DNA from: Bacteroides stercoris ATCC 43183
GTDB taxonomy: Bacteria; Bacteroidota; Bacteroidia; Bacteroidales; Bacteroidaceae
Length of the DNA stretch: 64,000 nt
Reading direction: 5' to 3'
Assembly: GCF_025147325.1 (NCBI RefSeq)
Contig: NZ_CP102262.1
Coordinates: forward strand, 2,170,001-2,234,000
In this document: one piece after another, positions 37,142 to 46,012 of the stretch
How the letters are laid out: every line of letters begins with the position of its first letter
Numbering within the stretch: the first letter of the stretch is position 1
Made by a program: the position numbers and the translations under genes
Notes under the pieces: model-generated
What the model was told of the DNA's origin: nothing
The model's input: the letters and a program-made list of their open reading frames with translations, nothing else
Databases searched by the model: none

Positions 37142-38797
37142 ATGACAAAGATACATTTTCGTCCTTACAATCCCAACCAAACCGTTCTTTTTCCTCAAAG
37201 AATTGATGAGGATATTGCAGAAAACGATCCGGTGCGCATGGTTGACGCCCTGGTTGAGGGCTTGAATCTTGAAAGTTTCAGAAAACTGTATAAGGAATGC
37301 GGTCGCAGCCCTTACCACCCCAAGATGATGCTCAAGGTCATTCTGTATGCCTATATGAACAACATCTACTCCTGCCGGAAAATTGAAAAACTCCTTCACC
37401 GTGACATCCATTATATCTGGCTGGCCGGATATGAGAAACCGGATTTCATTACCATCAACCGTTTCCGCAACCGGGTGAAGAAGGAAATTAACGAAGTGTT
37501 TACGCAAACCGTACTTCTTCTCTCTTCCAAAGGCTTCATCAGCCTGAATGTGGAATATATTGACGGGACAAAGCTCGAATCCAAAGCCAACAAGTACACT
37601 TTCGTCTGGCGAAAAACGGTTGAGCGGAACCGTGAACGCCTGATGAAGAAGATACATGTCCTGTTAGGGCAGATAGACGATGTCATTGCTCAGGAGAAGT
37701 CATCAGAGAACAATGAGGAAGTTGAGTTCACTCCGGCCATGCTGACTGAAATGGCAGGAGAATTGCGTCATGCACTGGAACAGGTTTCCGAGCCATCCGC
37801 GAAAGAGGAAAAGACTGAACTGAAAAAGAAACGCAAACAGCTGAAGGAACTGGAAGAACACAGGGACAAACTGCAGGAATACGACTGCCATCTGGAAACA
37901 CTGCAAGAGAGGAATTCCTATTCCAAGACGGACAAGGACGCTACTTTTATGAGAATGAAGGAGGATGCCATGCGCAACGGACAGACGAAGCCCGGTTACA
38001 ACCTTCAAATCGGCACCGAAAATCAGTTCATCACCGATTTTGCACTCTTCCCGAACCCTACGGATACACTGACCCTGATTCCTTTCCTGCAATCTTTTTC
38101 AAACAGGTATGAACGGATGGCCCATACGGTGGTTGCTGATTCCGGCTATGGCTCCGAAGAGAATTACCGCTTCATGTCCGAAAACGGCATGGAAGCCTAC
38201 GTAAAGTACAACTATTTCCACATGGAGCAGCGGCCGAGATTCAAACCGGCCCCGTTCAAGGCCGAAAACTTCTACTACAATGAAGAACATGACTTCTGCA
38301 TCTGCCCTATGGGGCAAAGGATGCGGAGGATAGGCACCAGGAATGTGAAAACCGCATCCGGATATGTCAGCGAAAATGCACGGTACAGAGCTGTCAGGTG
38401 TGAAGGTTGTCCCCTGCGATGCCGCTGTTTTAAAGCAAAAGGAAACAGGACGATAGAACTGAATCATAGGCTTAGACAATACAAGCGGAGAGCCAAAGAA
38501 CTGCTCTGCTCTGAGAAAGGACTGAAACACAGAGGGCAGAGATGCATAGAACCGGAGGCCGTGTTCGGACAAATTAAAAACAATATGAACTACAAACGTT
38601 TCCGACATTTTGGAAAGGACAAGGTCTTCATGGACTTTGCCTTCCTAGCCATTGCCTTCAATATAAAAAAAATGTGTGCAAAACTGACAAAAGAAGATAC
38701 GAAATGGCTGATTGGATGGTTTTATGAACTTACTGTCGCTTTATTTAGATGCTGGAGACACATAAATCAAAGAAATCTTCGAATTATCGCAGCTTAA
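37142..38797 (+). CDS. IS1182 family transposase
   Basis: A full-length transposase of 551 residues. The N-terminal DUF772 domain has the family signature HFRPYNPNQTVLFPQRIDEDI and HPKMMLKVILYAYMNNIYSCRKIEKLLHRDIHYIWLAG. The DDE catalytic core includes EYIDGTKLESKANKYTFVWRK (first Asp), TVVADSGYGSEENYRFM (second Asp) and EPEAVFGQIKNNMNYKRFRHFG (Glu). A zinc-like Cys cluster (CEGCPLRCRCF) sits before the last block, and a coiled-coil insertion near 185-260. There are no frameshifts, so the element may still be active. Confidence 0.95.
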   Translation: MTKIHFRPYNPNQTVLFPQRIDEDIAENDPVRMVDALVEGLNLESFRKLYKECGRSPYHPKMMLKVILYAYMNNIYSCRKIEKLLHRDIHYIWLAGYEKPDFITINRFRNRVKKEINEVFTQTVLLLSSKGFISLNVEYIDGTKLESKANKYTFVWRKTVERNRERLMKKIHVLLGQIDDVIAQEKSSENNEEVEFTPAMLTEMAGELRHALEQVSEPSAKEEKTELKKKRKQLKELEEHRDKLQEYDCHLETLQERNSYSKTDKDATFMRMKEDAMRNGQTKPGYNLQIGTENQFITDFALFPNPTDTLTLIPFLQSFSNRYERMAHTVVADSGYGSEENYRFMSENGMEAYVKYNYFHMEQRPRFKPAPFKAENFYYNEEHDFCICPMGQRMRRIGTRNVKTASGYVSENARYRAVRCEGCPLRCRCFKAKGNRTIELNHRLRQYKRRAKELLCSEKGLKHRGQRCIEPEAVFGQIKNNMNYKRFRHFGKDKVFMDFAFLAIAFNIKKMCAKLTKEDTKWLIGWFYELTVALFRCWRHINQRNLRIIAA

Positions 38798-38863
38798 AGA
38801 AAATGAACAGATTTGTATAGTGATGAACAAAAAAGAGGTGCATCGTGCATTACGACACACCTT

Positions 38864-38919
38864 CTTCCTGTTAATAGTAGCATGACTATAAACAGAAACA
38901 TTTTTGAATTTCTTTTCAT
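38864..38919 (-). pseudogene. 5' end (signal peptide) of the IS-interrupted coiled-coil protein gene
   Basis: From the ATG at 38919 the minus strand reads MKRNSKMFLFIVMLLLTG and then breaks off in the next codon at the IS end. This is a basic and hydrophobic export signal. Removing the IS exactly joins it in frame to QKDYDGQLEI, giving a protein of about 466 residues. Whether the ancestor had a lipobox Cys at this point cannot be told, since bases may have been lost or gained at the insertion point. Confidence 0.8.
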
Positions 38920-39060
38920 AACTAATTTTGTTTTAGGGTAAAACGTTTGATATTTTGTTCTTCTTTTAAGCTACATACCAGCAGTGCGCCGTTCCATTCG
39001 GCAATGATTATTGATTAATATGTTTGGTGAGAATCATTTGCTGATCGATGTAGATTGTGT

Positions 39061-40143
39061 TTATAATTGTTTATAGACACTTGCCACTTCATCTGCAATC
39101 CTTTCCCAGTCATATTTATTCATATCATATTTAATATGTTCGAGAGGTGAATTGATAATGTTTTGGAGTTTTGAGGCTAATTCATCAACATTTCCACAGC
39201 GAAAATAACTATTGTCAGATAACCCTACTTCTTTATTTGCAGGAATATCACTTACTACAACTTTCACGCCATAGCTCATAGCTTCGAGTAAAGCAATAGG
39301 AAGGCCTTCGTGTGAAGAAGGCAAGCAATAGCAGCGGCAGTTAGTAAGGAGTGAATGGAGTTTTCTCCCTTTGATGAATCCTGTTAATATTACGCCATTT
39401 TCCTTTGCTTGTTTTTTTAATGAAAGTGAATAAGAGTCTTCGAAATCAGTATCACCTGCAAGCACCAATTTGCAGTCTGCTGTGTCAATCTTGCTATAGG
39501 CTTCTACGAGATGGTGTAGATTTTTTTCTGGTACGAATCGACACATGCCAAGAATATATTTTCCTTTTTCGATACCAAGTTCTTGAAAGTATTCCGGGTA
39601 GTCGCAAATATCAGGTTCAGATACACCATTGTATATGAGATGCACCTTTTTTGTGCGGTTATATTTGTGCGCAATTAGTCTTCTGATAACATCTGAAATA
39701 ACAATTACATCATCTGCAAACATGCATCCTATCCGTTCACCAAGCTTTAATATAATTTTGGCAATTCTTCCCCATTTGTCACGGTCATAGTCAGGACCAT
39801 GATGAGTAAATACGACTTTCATTCCTAACAGTTTTGCGTATGGGACAAGTAAAGCGTTACCAATAGCATGAACATGAATGATATTAGCTTTCTGTCGTCT
39901 TGCTTCATTAATGGCACGATAAGTGTGAATTATTGCTTCAAAGGATTTTTTCTTGGGAGAAGGGATTGTTATGAGTTTTACTCCATTCCAATCTTTTAAA
40001 TCATCATGTACATAATTAGATCTTCGAATTATCGTTATGTCAAATCCACGTTTTGCTATGCGGGGGAAAAGTTCTTCACAGTGTGTTTCAACTCCCCCCA
40101 TTATATTAGGGATGCCACGGGTGCCTATTACTACTATTTTCAT
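39061..40143 (-). CDS. Glycosyltransferase family 4
   Basis: A 360-residue GT-B transferase that adds a sugar to the capsule repeat unit. The N-terminal half starts MKIVVIGTRGIPNIMGGVETHCEELFPRIAKRG, a pattern common in rhamnosyl- and galactosyl-type GT4 enzymes. The C-terminal nucleotide-sugar domain carries GKYILGMCRFVPEKNLHHLVEAY and the EX7E motif in PSSHEGLPIALLEAMSYG. Last gene of the minus-strand capsule block; it follows the previous transferase by 7 nt. Donor and acceptor are unknown. Confidence 0.9.
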   Translation of the reverse strand: MKIVVIGTRGIPNIMGGVETHCEELFPRIAKRGFDITIIRRSNYVHDDLKDWNGVKLITIPSPKKKSFEAIIHTYRAINEARRQKANIIHVHAIGNALLVPYAKLLGMKVVFTHHGPDYDRDKWGRIAKIILKLGERIGCMFADDVIVISDVIRRLIAHKYNRTKKVHLIYNGVSEPDICDYPEYFQELGIEKGKYILGMCRFVPEKNLHHLVEAYSKIDTADCKLVLAGDTDFEDSYSLSLKKQAKENGVILTGFIKGRKLHSLLTNCRCYCLPSSHEGLPIALLEAMSYGVKVVVSDIPANKEVGLSDNSYFRCGNVDELASKLQNIINSPLEHIKYDMNKYDWERIADEVASVYKQL

Positions 40144-40150
40144 AAAGTAT

Positions 40151-41386
40151 TTATTCTTGTTTTAAAAAATGGCTATAAAAAGCTATAAGTCTTGGATAAT
40201 AGTTTTCAAGACTTAGATTTTCATGGGCAAATTCTAACGTTCCTGCACTTAATCTTTGATATGCTTCGGGAGTCAGAGAAAATATTTTTTTGATAGTTTC
40301 CTGTAAATTATCACTATTACCTGTTGTGAATTGATATCCTGTTTTTCCATCAATGATTATTTCTGGTATGCCACCAATTTTTGCGCCAATAACGGGAGTG
40401 CCAACAGAATAAGCTTCAATGATAGTCATAGGATTGTTTTCATACCATTCTGATGGTACGATAACAAAATATGCATTTTTTACTAAATCTATAAGCTCCA
40501 ATCCACGTTTATAGCCAAGAAATTCAACATTGTTCATGCTGTTGTTTGAGACAAACAACTTTAACTCTTTTTCTTTTGGGCCTGTACCAACAATTTTTAA
40601 ATTACATTCGGGTAGTTCTTTGAATGCTTTAAGTAGTGTTTTTACTCCTTTTTCATAAGAAAGACGACCAAAGAACAGAAAATATTTATTTGTTGGTATT
40701 TGTTTGGATGTGGTAGCAATGGAGGTTGTAAAATTGTAAAGTGTGATATTATGTGTTTGTCTAACTTCAGGCATATATTTTTCTTGAATTTCTTTAGCAA
40801 ATTTACTTACATACAAGAAACCGTCAATATATTTTGCAGGGTTAAAGAACCAATTACGGAAATATTGTTCAGCTGCCATTACTGCACTCATTGCCTTGCT
40901 TCCTTTGCAACATGTGTGGGTAAAACATTTATAAAAATATTTGCCTTTACAATCCTCACAAATTATTCCTTTTCCGTTACGAAAAGTATAAGCAGGACAA
41001 ACGATACGATAATCATGTACTGTAAATAAAATGGGGATATTATATCTTTTTAAAACAGGAAAAATAGAAGGAGTTATCTGTCCCCATAATAAATGAATAT
41101 GTGCGATATCAGGTTTTTCATCTTTAACTAGTTGCTCTATTTTTTGCGCTGCTTCAAAATGATAAAAGTAATTTATTACGTTTTTTACAGTTTTGAAGAA
41201 TCCGGTTCTAGTTGCTTTGGATTCAGGAAAATATTTGCTATAGGGGGAAGGGTTATTCTCTTTCCATTTTAAACAGAAGTATACAACTTGATGTCCATGC
41301 TTTTCCAATAATTTACCTGTATTGAAACATACTGTTTCTGCGCCACCTTTATTAAAATTATATACGTCTATTAGAAGTATTTTCAT
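40151..41386 (-). CDS. Glycosyltransferase family 4
   Basis: A 411-residue GT-B enzyme. The N-terminal acceptor domain has MKILLIDVYNFNKGGAETVCFNTGKLLEKHGHQVVYF. A Cys-rich segment (CEDCKGKYFYKCFTHTCCKGSKAM, about 143-166) is frequent in Bacteroidetes GT4 proteins. The C-terminal domain has YFLFFGRLSYEKGVKTLLKAF and the EX7E-type PSEWYENNPMTIIEAYSVG. In the operon between the capsular-polysaccharide-type transferase (15 nt upstream) and the last GT4. Donor unknown. Confidence 0.9.
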   Translation of the reverse strand: MKILLIDVYNFNKGGAETVCFNTGKLLEKHGHQVVYFCLKWKENNPSPYSKYFPESKATRTGFFKTVKNVINYFYHFEAAQKIEQLVKDEKPDIAHIHLLWGQITPSIFPVLKRYNIPILFTVHDYRIVCPAYTFRNGKGIICEDCKGKYFYKCFTHTCCKGSKAMSAVMAAEQYFRNWFFNPAKYIDGFLYVSKFAKEIQEKYMPEVRQTHNITLYNFTTSIATTSKQIPTNKYFLFFGRLSYEKGVKTLLKAFKELPECNLKIVGTGPKEKELKLFVSNNSMNNVEFLGYKRGLELIDLVKNAYFVIVPSEWYENNPMTIIEAYSVGTPVIGAKIGGIPEIIIDGKTGYQFTTGNSDNLQETIKKIFSLTPEAYQRLSAGTLEFAHENLSLENYYPRLIAFYSHFLKQE

Positions 41387-41401
41387 TTATATAATAATAT
41401 T

Positions 41402-42445
41402 TTATTGTAAAGTTTGCTCTTGTTTATATTGATTCAATGTTCCATTTATTAGCAAGCCATAAAAAGTGGGCTTACCGTTAATCTCTTTTGGAAAATATTG
41501 TTTCCATGTAAGTTTATACAAAAATGTATTTTTACTGATTAGTTTCCATACGTTAGGATCGTATGGCTGTCCTAGCACTTTCCACAACTCGTCGCAATAT
41601 GGATTATTGGGTGGAATTTGCATAAATAAATCAGCTAATGGCTTAATATGATTTTGTGCAAGTACAATAGCATAATCCGTTAGTAGATAATCAATAAGAT
41701 GATCGTAGTGTTTCCAATAATTGTATAAAAAATCTCTAATAACTGCATATGCCCAACGGTTTTCGTAACTGCATCCTAGTGAATAATTTGCAAAATATCC
41801 GCTTGCAATGGAACAGTGTAAATAATCTGGGCGTTTAATGGACCATAAAGGTAATTGCATATAATGTTCAAAACTTTTTCCCGTACAAAAGAATGTCGAA
41901 TCAATCCATATTCCTCCATATGTTGATAAAAGGTTTAAGCGTAATAAGTCTGAATATATTGTTTTAGATATGATACCATGTTTGCGCTTTTCCTCTAACC
42001 AATCAGGAAACTTTACATATTGCTTATAGTTCTCATCTGTAATGATTAATACTTCATATTTTCCGGAATTACGTTTGATAGATTCAACACATGTTTTTAC
42101 AATTTCAGGTGCATTGTCAAGTCCTTGCCACCAACATACCCAAATCTTATTTCGCATTTTTTCATCACATTCTGGCATTGTATTTAGGTATTGGTAGTTA
42201 TTCCAATATGAGCTAAATTTTTTCTCTAAAAAATTTAACATTATTTGATGCTTGTATAATAATCTATTTTTAACGTTTTCAGGTTCTTTGAATCCGTTTC
42301 GGTTCATAATTTGAATATCAATCTTTGCACGGAATGTTACTAATGCCGCTTTCCATGAAATAACTTGTGCTACATCATATGTTGCTTTTAACTCTTCGCA
42401 TATTCTGTGAAATATACGCTTAAAAGTATTATGTTTTTGTTTCAT
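41402..42445 (-). CDS. Capsular polysaccharide glycosyltransferase (GT32-like)
   Basis: A 347-residue protein of the capsular polysaccharide synthesis type. The core KIWVCWWQGLDNAPEIVKTCVESI and SKTIYSDLLRLNLLSTYGGIWIDSTFF contain the family DxD-like metal site in the GGIWIDS stretch. The rest is aromatic-rich, ending YFPKEINGKPTFYGLLINGT. Spaced 16 nt from its upstream neighbour, so it is in the same operon. The sugar transferred is unknown. Confidence 0.85.
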   Translation of the reverse strand: MKQKHNTFKRIFHRICEELKATYDVAQVISWKAALVTFRAKIDIQIMNRNGFKEPENVKNRLLYKHQIMLNFLEKKFSSYWNNYQYLNTMPECDEKMRNKIWVCWWQGLDNAPEIVKTCVESIKRNSGKYEVLIITDENYKQYVKFPDWLEEKRKHGIISKTIYSDLLRLNLLSTYGGIWIDSTFFCTGKSFEHYMQLPLWSIKRPDYLHCSIASGYFANYSLGCSYENRWAYAVIRDFLYNYWKHYDHLIDYLLTDYAIVLAQNHIKPLADLFMQIPPNNPYCDELWKVLGQPYDPNVWKLISKNTFLYKLTWKQYFPKEINGKPTFYGLLINGTLNQYKQEQTLQ

Positions 42446-42461
42446 ATTTATTTGTTTTATG

Positions 42462-43520
42462 TTATTTGAAAGATATAATAGGAATGAGGCTTTGTTGTAT
42501 TATTTTTTCCCATTGCCATTTTTCCATAGATTTGCGTATTGTTTGGCTGTTGTATTCTCTTCTGTGTTGATAGGTATCATATAGAGCTTTTGCAAAATCA
42601 GAAATTGTATCATTGATGAGTATACCGTTATTGGAATGAATGACTTGTCTATTTTCATAGGTATTTGTTGCTATAGTATATAGGCCAGATAAAGCATATT
42701 CAAATGTTTTTGTTGGAGGCTGATATTCATAACATTCAAGTTGGGGGATATAAGATATACCTATATTATGGGTATCAAGAAAAGGTTTTAATTCACTGTA
42801 CGGTAGTCTACCATATGTGTGTATAGTGCTTTCTAACTTTTGCATATGTATATAGTTCTTTATTTCATAAAGTTCCTCGCCATCTCCAATAATGCTATAT
42901 ATAAGAGGTATTTCTGGATATTTGTCTTTAAACATTTTCACTCCTTTTACTGTATCAATAATATGTCTATTACTTAAGGTGCCCATATAAAGAAGTTTTA
43001 AACAATTAAAGTCTTTATCTGTATGTGAAATGATATCAGCACCGAGAGGAAGGATGAATGTAGGCAAATTTGTTTTTAAGTGAAGTTTTTGTTTAATGCC
43101 TTTGGATATAAAAGAGGCACTATCAAATACATTAACCGCATGTTCTATACTTTTATTTTCTATTTGTTGTTGTTCTAGTGATTTGTGTACAGATAATGTT
43201 CGGATATCAATATGCATTTTTTTGAAGGGTAGAATTTTTTTTAGCCAATGACATTTTGGAAAATAGACAGTAAAAATCTTACCTTTATAGAAGAGGCAGT
43301 ATAGAATACAAGTTATGAGAAAACGGACATTCTTAAATAATTTTCCACCGGATGAAGAAACATAAATGATCTTTACTTGAGGGATTTCTATTTTTTTGCG
43401 ATGTTCATCAAAACAGATGTATGTAATATTAAAATGGCAATGCAAATATTCACAATATTTTAAAGTGTCTGTAAGAATGCCTAATTGTCCTCTATCAATA
43501 ATTAATAGTTTTGTTTTCAT
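42462..43520 (-). CDS. Glycosyltransferase (GT4-like, GT-B fold)
   Basis: A protein of 352 residues from the ATG at 43520 (MKTKLLIIDRGQLGILTDTL); an in-frame Met 60 nt upstream would reach into the polymerase gene. Weak but recognisable GT-B features are seen: LKLLYMGTLSNRHIIDTVKGVKMFKDKYPEIPLIYSIIGDGEEL (nucleotide-sugar domain), YGRLPYSELKPFLDTHNIGISYIPQ and KTFEYALSGLYTIATNT. Very AT-rich. In the operon, 26 nt after the polymerase gene. Specificity unknown. Confidence 0.78.
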   Translation of the reverse strand: MKTKLLIIDRGQLGILTDTLKYCEYLHCHFNITYICFDEHRKKIEIPQVKIIYVSSSGGKLFKNVRFLITCILYCLFYKGKIFTVYFPKCHWLKKILPFKKMHIDIRTLSVHKSLEQQQIENKSIEHAVNVFDSASFISKGIKQKLHLKTNLPTFILPLGADIISHTDKDFNCLKLLYMGTLSNRHIIDTVKGVKMFKDKYPEIPLIYSIIGDGEELYEIKNYIHMQKLESTIHTYGRLPYSELKPFLDTHNIGISYIPQLECYEYQPPTKTFEYALSGLYTIATNTYENRQVIHSNNGILINDTISDFAKALYDTYQHRREYNSQTIRKSMEKWQWEKIIQQSLIPIISFK

Positions 43521-43546
43521 TTTACTGTTTTGAATTTTAATCTGTT

Positions 43547-44722
43547 TTAAAAAAAAGATACAGTGAAAGGGGCATCCCAAATAAATGCGGTCTTATCTGT
43601 AGGCGGAAAGAATAAGTATTTAAGGAATTCATATGCAAACCATACGAGAAAAATACTTACTAATTTGTCGAATTTACTCCATCGGGGAGTCTTGTAATGT
43701 AGCACAAGGGATACTGGAAAAATCCATGAGTAAGCTAATACTTGTCCTATTCTGTTTAGAATTTCAAGGTTCCTGAATAGAGAAAGGATTGAAATCCCTA
43801 TGAAAAAAGAGTTAAATAAAGTAGCATTTATTGATTGCCCTACTCTATGACATAATATTGTTTTGTAACCCAAATATAAAAGTGCAGATGTTCCTAATGC
43901 TTCTATAGCTTGTACTGCTACATTTCTAGTATATAGTTCATTCATTCCTTCTGAAGAAAACCACTTAGATGAGTTTTCTGCATAGGCAGAAGCTAATTCA
44001 TTATGTCTTGAAAAAATATCTAAAATAGGTTGTAAAATAGAAAAATCAAATATTTTAGGAAGAACATATACGCACAGCAAATAAATTGGTATTGTGATGC
44101 TGTAGTGCAAAGGCTTATGCATAAAGATATACAATCCTGTTACTATTAATATGTTTACAATATTTGCAGAATGTATGTTTAGACAAATAATCCCCCAAAA
44201 AATACATAGGAAAATAGATTTTTTATTTTTTCTCCATATATGTTTTACACTTTTAGGCTTTATTTTAAATAGGCTATTCATGTATAGAAAGAAAAAAGAA
44301 TAGCTGAAAGCTTGCCTTATCATATATTCTTCGAATTGCATATATGCCATAATGAATAATGGAAATATCCATTTGGCATAGGCTTTGTATTCTTTTAGAA
44401 AATGTGTGGCGCATAAAATAAATACAAAAGAATAAATAAGGAATACGCTGTATGCATTAAAGCCTAATAACTTAGCAGTATCGTTGATACCGATAAAAAG
44501 GAAGCCTGTTGTATCAGGTGTATCTCCATTGAATACTTCGATGTAATGTTGGTAGTCATTTCCTCTCATATATCTGCAACCCTGTACTAAAGTGAATAAG
44601 AGGATGCATGGTAAAGTTGCAGATTTATATGGGGCTCCTTTTGATATCCTGTTTCCGCAATAAGTGAAGCAAGATAGAAGTATTATATTAATTATTAGAT
44701 AATCTAAATCAAAGTTCGGCAT
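43547..44722 (-). CDS. EpsG/Wzy-like polysaccharide polymerase
   Basis: A membrane protein of 391 residues with about ten hydrophobic segments (LIINIILLSCFTYCG, FLIYSFVFILCATHF, FLCIFWGIICLNIHSANIVNILIV and so on) and the loop motif GCRYMRGNDYQHYIEVF characteristic of EpsG-type polymerases, which join capsule repeat units at the outer face of the inner membrane. I place the start at 44722 (MPNFDLDYLI), 16 nt after the acetyltransferase stop. The frame stays open 180 nt further upstream, through the acetyltransferase 3' end and its C10 tract, so a one-base loss there would create a fusion. Confidence 0.82.
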   Translation of the reverse strand: MPNFDLDYLIINIILLSCFTYCGNRISKGAPYKSATLPCILLFTLVQGCRYMRGNDYQHYIEVFNGDTPDTTGFLFIGINDTAKLLGFNAYSVFLIYSFVFILCATHFLKEYKAYAKWIFPLFIMAYMQFEEYMIRQAFSYSFFFLYMNSLFKIKPKSVKHIWRKNKKSIFLCIFWGIICLNIHSANIVNILIVTGLYIFMHKPLHYSITIPIYLLCVYVLPKIFDFSILQPILDIFSRHNELASAYAENSSKWFSSEGMNELYTRNVAVQAIEALGTSALLYLGYKTILCHRVGQSINATLFNSFFIGISILSLFRNLEILNRIGQVLAYSWIFPVSLVLHYKTPRWSKFDKLVSIFLVWFAYEFLKYLFFPPTDKTAFIWDAPFTVSFF

Positions 44723-44738
44723 ATGGGATATTGCTCTT

Positions 44739-45389
44739 TTATTCTGATATAGAATCTTTACACCAATCCAAAAAATTTTCGTACGAAGTAAATTTGTAGG
44801 GGGGGGGGAGAAGGTTAGGTTTTCCGTCGTAATAGATTGATTCTTCGGATAGCTCATCTTTATAGGGATATCGTCCGTATCTTTGATAAAAATACATGAC
44901 ATTCTCTTTGGCTTCTAAAGGTGCCACTTTTAAACGTTTTGCAAAATATTCATCCAATGAGCAGATTACTTTACAAGGATTTCCTACGGCTACGCTTCCA
45001 GAAGGAATATCATGTGTCACTGTAGAACCAGCGCCGATAATACAATTATCTCCTATATTTACTCCTTTAAGTACTGTCACATTTGCCCCAAAATAGATAT
45101 TGTTCCCTATCGTTACAGCACCGCTTGAATTTAACATTTGGTTATATTTACCTATAAATACACGTCCTCCCCAATCATGTGTATATATGTGGAAGTTTAC
45201 ATTCATGTCAACCCTATTACCTATACTGATAAGCCATGGGCGTGTGAGATCTATATATGTAGTACGAGGCTCTCTGAAAATGCAGTCATTTCCTATTTTT
45301 ATACCTTTAGACTTTAAAAAAGAAATATAACTATCTGAAGAAATATAATGTTTTTGCTTCAGAATAAAACGGAAGATTTTTTTGAGCAT
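44739..45389 (-). CDS. Acyltransferase with left-handed beta-helix (hexapeptide repeat)
   Basis: A 216-residue O-acetyltransferase of the LbetaH group (WcaF/CysE-like). Hexapeptide repeats run from about 35 to 145 (IKIGNDCIFREPRTTYIDL, VTIGNNIYFGANVTVLKGVNIGDNCIIGAGSTVTHDIPSGSVAVGNPCKVI), the last being the usual closing motif. It probably acetylates a capsule sugar. The C-terminal tail from about 185 is encoded across a tract of ten C residues on the coding strand (44799-44808) as LLPPPYKF. First gene of the left capsule block. Confidence 0.88.
   Translation of the reverse strand: MLKKIFRFILKQKHYISSDSYISFLKSKGIKIGNDCIFREPRTTYIDLTRPWLISIGNRVDMNVNFHIYTHDWGGRVFIGKYNQMLNSSGAVTIGNNIYFGANVTVLKGVNIGDNCIIGAGSTVTHDIPSGSVAVGNPCKVICSLDEYFAKRLKVAPLEAKENVMYFYQRYGRYPYKDELSEESIYYDGKPNLLPPPYKFTSYENFLDWCKDSISE
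44799..44808. repeat. Homopolymer of ten G/C residues inside the acetyltransferase gene
   Basis: G10 on the + strand is striking in sequence that is otherwise about 65-70 percent AT. Tracts of this length slip readily in replication. Nine residues would put the acetyltransferase in frame with the following polymerase gene. Confidence 0.85.
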
Positions 45390-45640
45390 AATTTAGTGTT
45401 GTAGAAATTTCTGATATTTGATTACAATATCTTGTTCTTACGTAGATTTTTTAAAGAGATAAATGGCGTAGCAATTGCGGACAAATGTATTGTAATTATG
45501 CTTACAATCGTTTGTTTATATATTGTATAAAATGTGTACGCTACGCTTTCGCTTATCCCATGTTCAAAGGATAAACGAAATCCAAAACAATAATTGATAA
45601 ATGTCCTGCAAAATTACAGATTAATCATAAAAAAACAAAA
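45390..45640. other. AT-rich non-coding gap before the acetyltransferase gene
   Basis: No gene is visible. GCGTAGCAATTGCG (about 45469-45482) and ACGCTACGCTTTCGC (about 45539-45553) form an imperfect inverted repeat. A minus-strand TACATTTG at 45482-45489 could be a -7 box for the glycosyltransferase block, but no -33 box has the right spacing. Confidence 0.4.
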
Positions 45641-45693
45641 CTTTCCGAAGAAAAAAGCATATGAAAGAGGTAATGTATCTTCTTCGGAAAGTA
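45641..45693 (-). terminator. Long-loop hairpin after the small frameshifted gene
   Basis: Twelve-base arms CTTTCCGAAGAA (45641-45652) and TTCTTCGGAAAG (45680-45691) lie just downstream of the stop at 45701. A-rich sequence to the left gives a T-rich run on the minus strand. It probably stops transcription before the acetyltransferase promoter region. Confidence 0.5.
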
Positions 45694-45700
45694 ATGATTT

Positions 45701-45972
45701 TTACTCTTTCAGCTTAGGAAATAAAGTCTTTACCCCTTCCCGATAGATACGTTGTGCGTTTTCCGGCGTTGTGAACTCTTTAAATGCGCTCAGAATGATC
45801 TCGTAGCTGTCTACCTCATAATTATGGAGCCCTTTTTTATGTCCTCAAGATAGTTTTGCTTCATGTGACAGGTGGAACGGAATGCCTCTCTTCGGATATC
45901 AAGCTGTTCCAGTTCTTTTTTGAGGAATGCACCGAATTCCGGATGATCGGAAATAAATCTGTTCGATTTCAT
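45701..45972 (-). pseudogene. Small conserved-looking gene with a one-base frameshift
   Basis: From the ATG at 45972 the minus strand codes for MKSNRFISDHPEFGAFLKKE and on to YLEDIKK, then runs into a stop within ten codons. The next frame continues smoothly as NYEVDSYEIILSAFKEFTTP and ends PKLKE at 45701. Adding one base in the run of six A residues near 45840 restores about 90 codons. It is either a recent pseudogene, a sequencing error, or a slippage-controlled gene. The family was not recognised. It lies divergently from the primase module. Confidence 0.65.
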
Positions 45973-46012
45973 AATAAATTTGTTTTAGTTAATAAAATAG
46001 AAATATTTGATT

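Larger units (their letters stand above)
37028..38863 (+). mobile_element. IS1182-family insertion sequence, intact
   Basis: A 1836-bp element bounded by inverted repeats of 19 bp (AAGGTGTGTC-NN-AATGCAC; 17 of 19 match), at 37028-37046 and 38845-38863. It holds one complete transposase gene. No target duplication is visible; joining the flanks exactly at these ends restores one reading frame of the interrupted gene. The left end also folds (AAGGTGTG/CACACCTT) and is followed by CTGTTTTTT; a second hairpin, AAAGCCCC/GGGGCTTT, lies at 37068-37097. Both could stop outside transcription from entering the transposase gene. Confidence 0.92.

Noticed and set aside
43547..44902. A 451-residue polymerase starting inside the acetyltransferase gene
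   Set aside because: The extra N-terminal residues come from the wrong frame of the acetyltransferase; the ATG at 44722 gives a normal polymerase start. The open frame itself is reported as a possible slippage fusion.
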